DNA of 64,000 nucleotides, taken from NCBI GenBank assembly GCA_009774245.1, contig VSNM01000008.1, positions 6,255-70,254 of the forward strand, read 5' to 3'. The position numbers and the translations under genes are program-made. Source of the DNA: Lachnospiraceae bacterium (GTDB lineage Bacteria; Bacillota; Clostridia; Lachnospirales; Lachnospiraceae). A model generated the notes under the pieces. The model saw only the letters and a program-made list of their open reading frames with translations, made no database searches and was not told where the DNA came from. Shown here one piece after another: positions 61,450 to 64,000 of the stretch (positions within the stretch are counted from its first letter, which is position 1; every line of letters starts with the position of its first letter).

Positions 61450-63066
61450 TCACGGCTGTGCCTGCTGCTCCGCCTGCGCCTGCTGTTCCAGCAGCATCTG
61501 CTGCTGTTGCTGCAGTGCCTGGTAATACGCCTCCAGCGCCGCCTGCTGCTCTGCCGCTGCCCGCTCCTCATCCGTCATCGCTGCCTGCTGCTCTGCCGCT
61601 GCCGCCATCTCCGCCTTGATCGCAGCCGCCTCCGCCTTGCAGGTGTCAATACTTCCCGACGCCACCGCCGCATTGATACGCGCGGCATAATTGGGATTGT
61701 CCGTGTTGACGCCCACTGTCGCAGACCGCGGGGATACCTTGTAGGAGCTCTTGTTGATCACCTCGCGGCTCACCTCGACGCCGTTCTCCTCCACAATCTT
61801 CCACAGCTGTGCCGTATATCCGACATGCGCCGATTCCACGCTGATATATCCCACACCCTGACTCGTCGTCGGCGTGATGATCTCGTGGTCGGGATGTGTC
61901 GTCGACAGCGTCTCGCTCTCATAGCGCACGACATGCCCCGCATCCCTCTGCTCCACGCCATAGATCGTAAACGTGATCTGCTTGTTCTCCGTGCGTCCTT
62001 CAATATAGATCGGATTGTCCCAGCTGTTGACAAACCGGAAATCCTTGCCCGCTGACTCCGCGATCGCAGCGTCCATCGACGGCTTCACGTAAGCGATAAT
62101 CATAGAATGATTGTTGCGCTCTGTCACTTCAAGCTCTGACAGCAGCACCGCGTTGTACAAGGTCGTTGACACCTGACAGATGCCGCCGCCAAGACTGTCA
62201 ACCACCTTTCCGTTCTGGTAAGAGCCCGCCGGATAATATCCGTTTGCCTCCGTAAACGGCTTAATCGTGTCATACGTCGAAAATTCGTCCCCCGGATACA
62301 ACAGTGTGCCGTTGATGAGCCTGCAGCCGTTCTCCACATTTTTGCACCGCGCCGAGCTGCTGGTGGAATAGCTTGTCGTGAAGGTGCCAAGCACGTCTGT
62401 CATCTTCTGCAGCTCCTCGACGCTTCCCTTCGGCTCTGTCACGTCGATCGCCAGATCGATGGACGCATCCTGATAATCCCAGCCCACAGTGATAAAGTCA
62501 TACGTCTTATTCAGGGATTCCTCGACATTCACCCGCTGTCCGGTCTGGCCTGCCTCGATGACAAACTGCCCGTCAACCCTCGTGATCGTATTGTTGACCG
62601 GCATGATATCATACTCCGCGCACTGCTCCTCGAGCACAGCCCTGATCAGGTCCCTGTCGAGCGACAGCTTCAGGTCGTATACCTTATTGCCGTGCTTTAA
62701 GTCCTGTATCGCCTTGTACCGCTTGACAATATTTCCCTTCCTGCCAAGCGCGGCGGCGGCATCAATATCCGCCTCGTTCACCCAGCTCAGCCCGAGATCT
62801 CCTGCCATCACAGCTACATAGTGATCATTCACCGCGCCAAAGGTAATATGCCTTGTCTTTAATTCCTCGACAAATGCACCGACAGCAGCCTTCGCCTCAT
62901 CGACGGTCATCCCTGCCAGACTGATGTCCCCCATGTACACCCCCTCCATGATCACGTCGTCGCCTGGGGCGGCCACGACATCATCCGGCTGGAGCACCAC
63001 TGCGGACACAGCCAGAAGCAGCAATGTCAGTACGACGAAGCCAACACATCTCCTCATTTTTTTCAT
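61450..63066 (-). CDS. VanW-family secreted protein with PG-binding repeats
   Basis: 538 aa. N-terminal signal/anchor helix (about 6-27), peptidoglycan-binding-4-like repeats (about 40-215), VanW domain (about 225-360: FSTYDTIKPFTEANGYYPAG, DSLGGGICQVSTTLYNAVLL), a beta-rich stretch, and an Ala/Gln-rich coiled C-terminus (about 470-538). Found in many Firmicutes; enzymatic role unproven. AGGAG precedes the ATG. Confidence 0.9.
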   Translation of the reverse strand: MKKMRRCVGFVVLTLLLLAVSAVVLQPDDVVAAPGDDVIMEGVYMGDISLAGMTVDEAKAAVGAFVEELKTRHITFGAVNDHYVAVMAGDLGLSWVNEADIDAAAALGRKGNIVKRYKAIQDLKHGNKVYDLKLSLDRDLIRAVLEEQCAEYDIMPVNNTITRVDGQFVIEAGQTGQRVNVEESLNKTYDFITVGWDYQDASIDLAIDVTEPKGSVEELQKMTDVLGTFTTSYSTSSSARCKNVENGCRLINGTLLYPGDEFSTYDTIKPFTEANGYYPAGSYQNGKVVDSLGGGICQVSTTLYNAVLLSELEVTERNNHSMIIAYVKPSMDAAIAESAGKDFRFVNSWDNPIYIEGRTENKQITFTIYGVEQRDAGHVVRYESETLSTTHPDHEIITPTTSQGVGYISVESAHVGYTAQLWKIVEENGVEVSREVINKSSYKVSPRSATVGVNTDNPNYAARINAAVASGSIDTCKAEAAAIKAEMAAAAEQQAAMTDEERAAAEQQAALEAYYQALQQQQQMLLEQQAQAEQQAQP

Positions 63067-63096
63067 AGACCTCTACTCCTATTTTTACAGTTTATT

Positions 63097-63125
63097 TTGC
63101 ATTGTTCCGAATAATGTGGTATGAT
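63097..63125 (+). promoter_or_regulatory. plus-strand sigma-A promoter
   Basis: TTGCAT (63097-63102), 17-bp spacer, TATGAT (63120-63125). It points right towards the gene at 63275 and would give a leader of about 140 nt that is antisense to the 36-codon gene. Confidence 0.75.
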
Positions 63126-63130
63126 ATATT

Positions 63131-63241
63131 TTAGACACCAAAAATGCTCAAAGCTATCGGCACTACCATAGTGAGTACCAGAACAACGGCTATGACAGCA
63201 GCGATTTTGCGCCGCGTTTTTTTATTATTCATGTTCATCAT
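63131..63241 (-). CDS. 36-aa single-helix membrane protein
   Basis: Codes MMNMNNKKTRRKIA followed by a hydrophobic helix rich in Val, Ala, Ile and Leu and a short tail. AAAAGGGGTG lies 8 bp upstream and a consensus promoter further up (63268-63296). Basic start plus one helix resembles small stand-alone membrane proteins of Clostridia; function unknown. Confidence 0.72.
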   Translation of the reverse strand: MMNMNNKKTRRKIAAVIAVVLVLTMVVPIALSIFGV

Positions 63242-63267
63242 GGCTGTTCACCCCTTTTCGAAAGGAT

Positions 63268-63296
63268 ATTATATATGAATTTACTCATAATTGCAA
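63268..63296 (-). promoter_or_regulatory. minus-strand sigma-A promoter inside the divergent gene
   Basis: TTGCAA (63291-63296), 17-bp spacer, TATAAT (63268-63273). It points left to the 36-aa gene and lies over the start of the plus-strand gene. Confidence 0.75.
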
Positions 63297-63883
63297 GCTT
63301 TCCGATTCTATGTCTTTTATTTTCTTATGCGCTGCACAATGCCAGACGCAAGGAGCAGGATATCGACCGCGAGTTCTGGGACCGCGAACAGCGGGCAAAT
63401 TTTACGCGCAAAAAACCGCTTGACAACCTGAATTACATCGCGATACCAGAGGAGCTGCTCACCATGAAGCCCGCCATCATGACGGAGGAACTGCAAAGCT
63501 GTCTGGATGAGCTCAACGACTTGTCCTCCTCAAAAATAGTCAATCTCACGGGCTATACCAACACAGACCTCAAGCTGGAATACGGGACTGCTAATATTAC
63601 TATATTAAGTGAATACGATTTTCATTACACCAAACTGGTCACCCTCCTGCAAAAACTTGCCGAGCTGCTGCATGACAATCTCGAGGACGAGCTCACCGTC
63701 CAGGTGCTCGAATTTGCCGTCTCCACCGGAACAGACGTCAGCAAAAGCTATTACCTGCTCGCCGAGCTCTATCAGCAGATGAATATGCCGGAAAAAATCC
63801 AGGACCTGATCTGTCAGGCACAGAACATCCATTCCCTCATGAAGGATACGATCGTCGAAAATTTGCAAGCAGCTTGTCGATAA
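63275..63883 (+). CDS. membrane-anchored hypothetical protein
   Basis: 202 aa. One N-terminal helix (LLIIASFPILCLLFSYAL), a charged stretch, then a helical cytoplasmic domain with Leu-rich heptads (about 100-200). No recognised family; general features suggest a tetratricopeptide-like or scaffold fold. AAAGGA precedes the ATG. Its 3' end overlaps the partial minus-strand gene by 47 bp. Confidence 0.75.
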   Translation: MNLLIIASFPILCLLFSYALHNARRKEQDIDREFWDREQRANFTRKKPLDNLNYIAIPEELLTMKPAIMTEELQSCLDELNDLSSSKIVNLTGYTNTDLKLEYGTANITILSEYDFHYTKLVTLLQKLAELLHDNLEDELTVQVLEFAVSTGTDVSKSYYLLAELYQQMNMPEKIQDLICQAQNIHSLMKDTIVENLQAACR

Positions 63884-64000
63884 GCCTGCTTGCTTCGTTT
63901 TTGGTGATTTTCTCCAGATCGACAGACTCGTCCGTCACCTTCGCTACCGGATAGAGCACAAACCCGTCGCACGGCAGGCGGTACTGCACGATAAGCTTCT
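63837..64000 (-). CDS. 3' end of an unidentified gene (partial)
   Basis: 54 codons remain open from the right edge to TGA at 63837, reading KLIVQYRLPCDGFVLYPVAK then VTDESVDLEKITKNEASRLI. The composition looks like real coding sequence, but the family is not recognisable from this fragment. Confidence 0.55.
   Translation of the reverse strand, partial: KLIVQYRLPCDGFVLYPVAKVTDESVDLEKITKNEASRLIDKLLANFRRSYPS

Noticed and set aside
1..64000. CRISPR arrays, tRNA or rRNA genes, prophage
   Set aside because: No regularly spaced repeats, no cloverleaf-like or rRNA-like sequence and no phage structural genes were seen.

Overview
The window looks like a chromosomal segment of a motile, spore-forming, Gram-positive member of the Clostridia, most likely Lachnospiraceae. 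The evidence is a sporulation/division cluster (tilS, spoIIE, divIC, yabQ, yabP, S4 protein, hup), flagellin with flagellar partners, a Gram-positive Tad pilus locus, a YesL/MsmX-type sugar import component, and AGGAGG-type ribosome binding sites throughout. Almost all genes lie on the minus strand; only three sizeable genes (a LytTR protein, a DUF2508 protein and a membrane-anchored protein at the right end) are on the plus strand. I see no rRNA, tRNA, CRISPR array, prophage or intact insertion sequence.

Layout, left to right: (1) 1-4.8 kb, tilS/spoIIE/divIC/yabQ/yabP/S4/hup cluster, transcribed leftwards. (2) 4.9-13.1 kb, PEGA lipoprotein with a nitrilase-family enzyme, a CotS-like kinase-fold protein, the CCA-adding enzyme and a large GH2 enzyme. 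(3) 13.2-14.3 kb, thiamine transporter ThiT under a TPP riboswitch. (4) 14.3-19.4 kb, a Bce-type antimicrobial-peptide sensing/detoxification module (ABC permease and ATPase, sensor kinase, response regulator) that encloses a small leader-peptide-like protein. (5) 19.5-24.9 kb, an AAA-ATPase/nuclease-like protein, a CdaR-family regulator, an MsmX-type ATPase and a YesL-like protein. (6) 25-31.5 kb, an HD-GYP protein, a GNAT enzyme, a Crh-like HPr paralogue, a response regulator with a hybrid kinase, and SpmB. (7) 31.6-33.7 kb, a LytTR protein convergent with a secreted beta-helix protein. (8) 33.9-41 kb, PyrK/PyrD, split transketolase, AraD, an unknown protein and an FGGY sugar kinase, i.e. 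pyrimidine and pentose metabolism. (9) 41-51.1 kb, a complete 11-gene Tad pilus operon. (10) 51.4-57.9 kb, DUF2508, FliS-like chaperone, flagellin and a giant FliK-like protein behind a sigma-28-like promoter. (11) 58-64 kb, TrmL, an aminotransferase with its Lrp regulator, an AIR-synthase-like protein, VanW, and a divergent pair of small membrane protein genes.

The most interesting non-coding signals are: a 64-nt repeat family whose two close copies differ by compensatory base changes in two nested stems, with a third, diverged copy; a 155-bp palindromic MITE-like element between flagellin and fliS; a terminator hairpin in the thiT leader whose 3' arm is the Shine-Dalgarno sequence; an spoIIE promoter with the 21-bp spacer typical of Spo0A-activated promoters; and two consensus promoters facing each other across a 36-codon gene. 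Functional calls rest on recognisable motifs and family knowledge; no database search was run.
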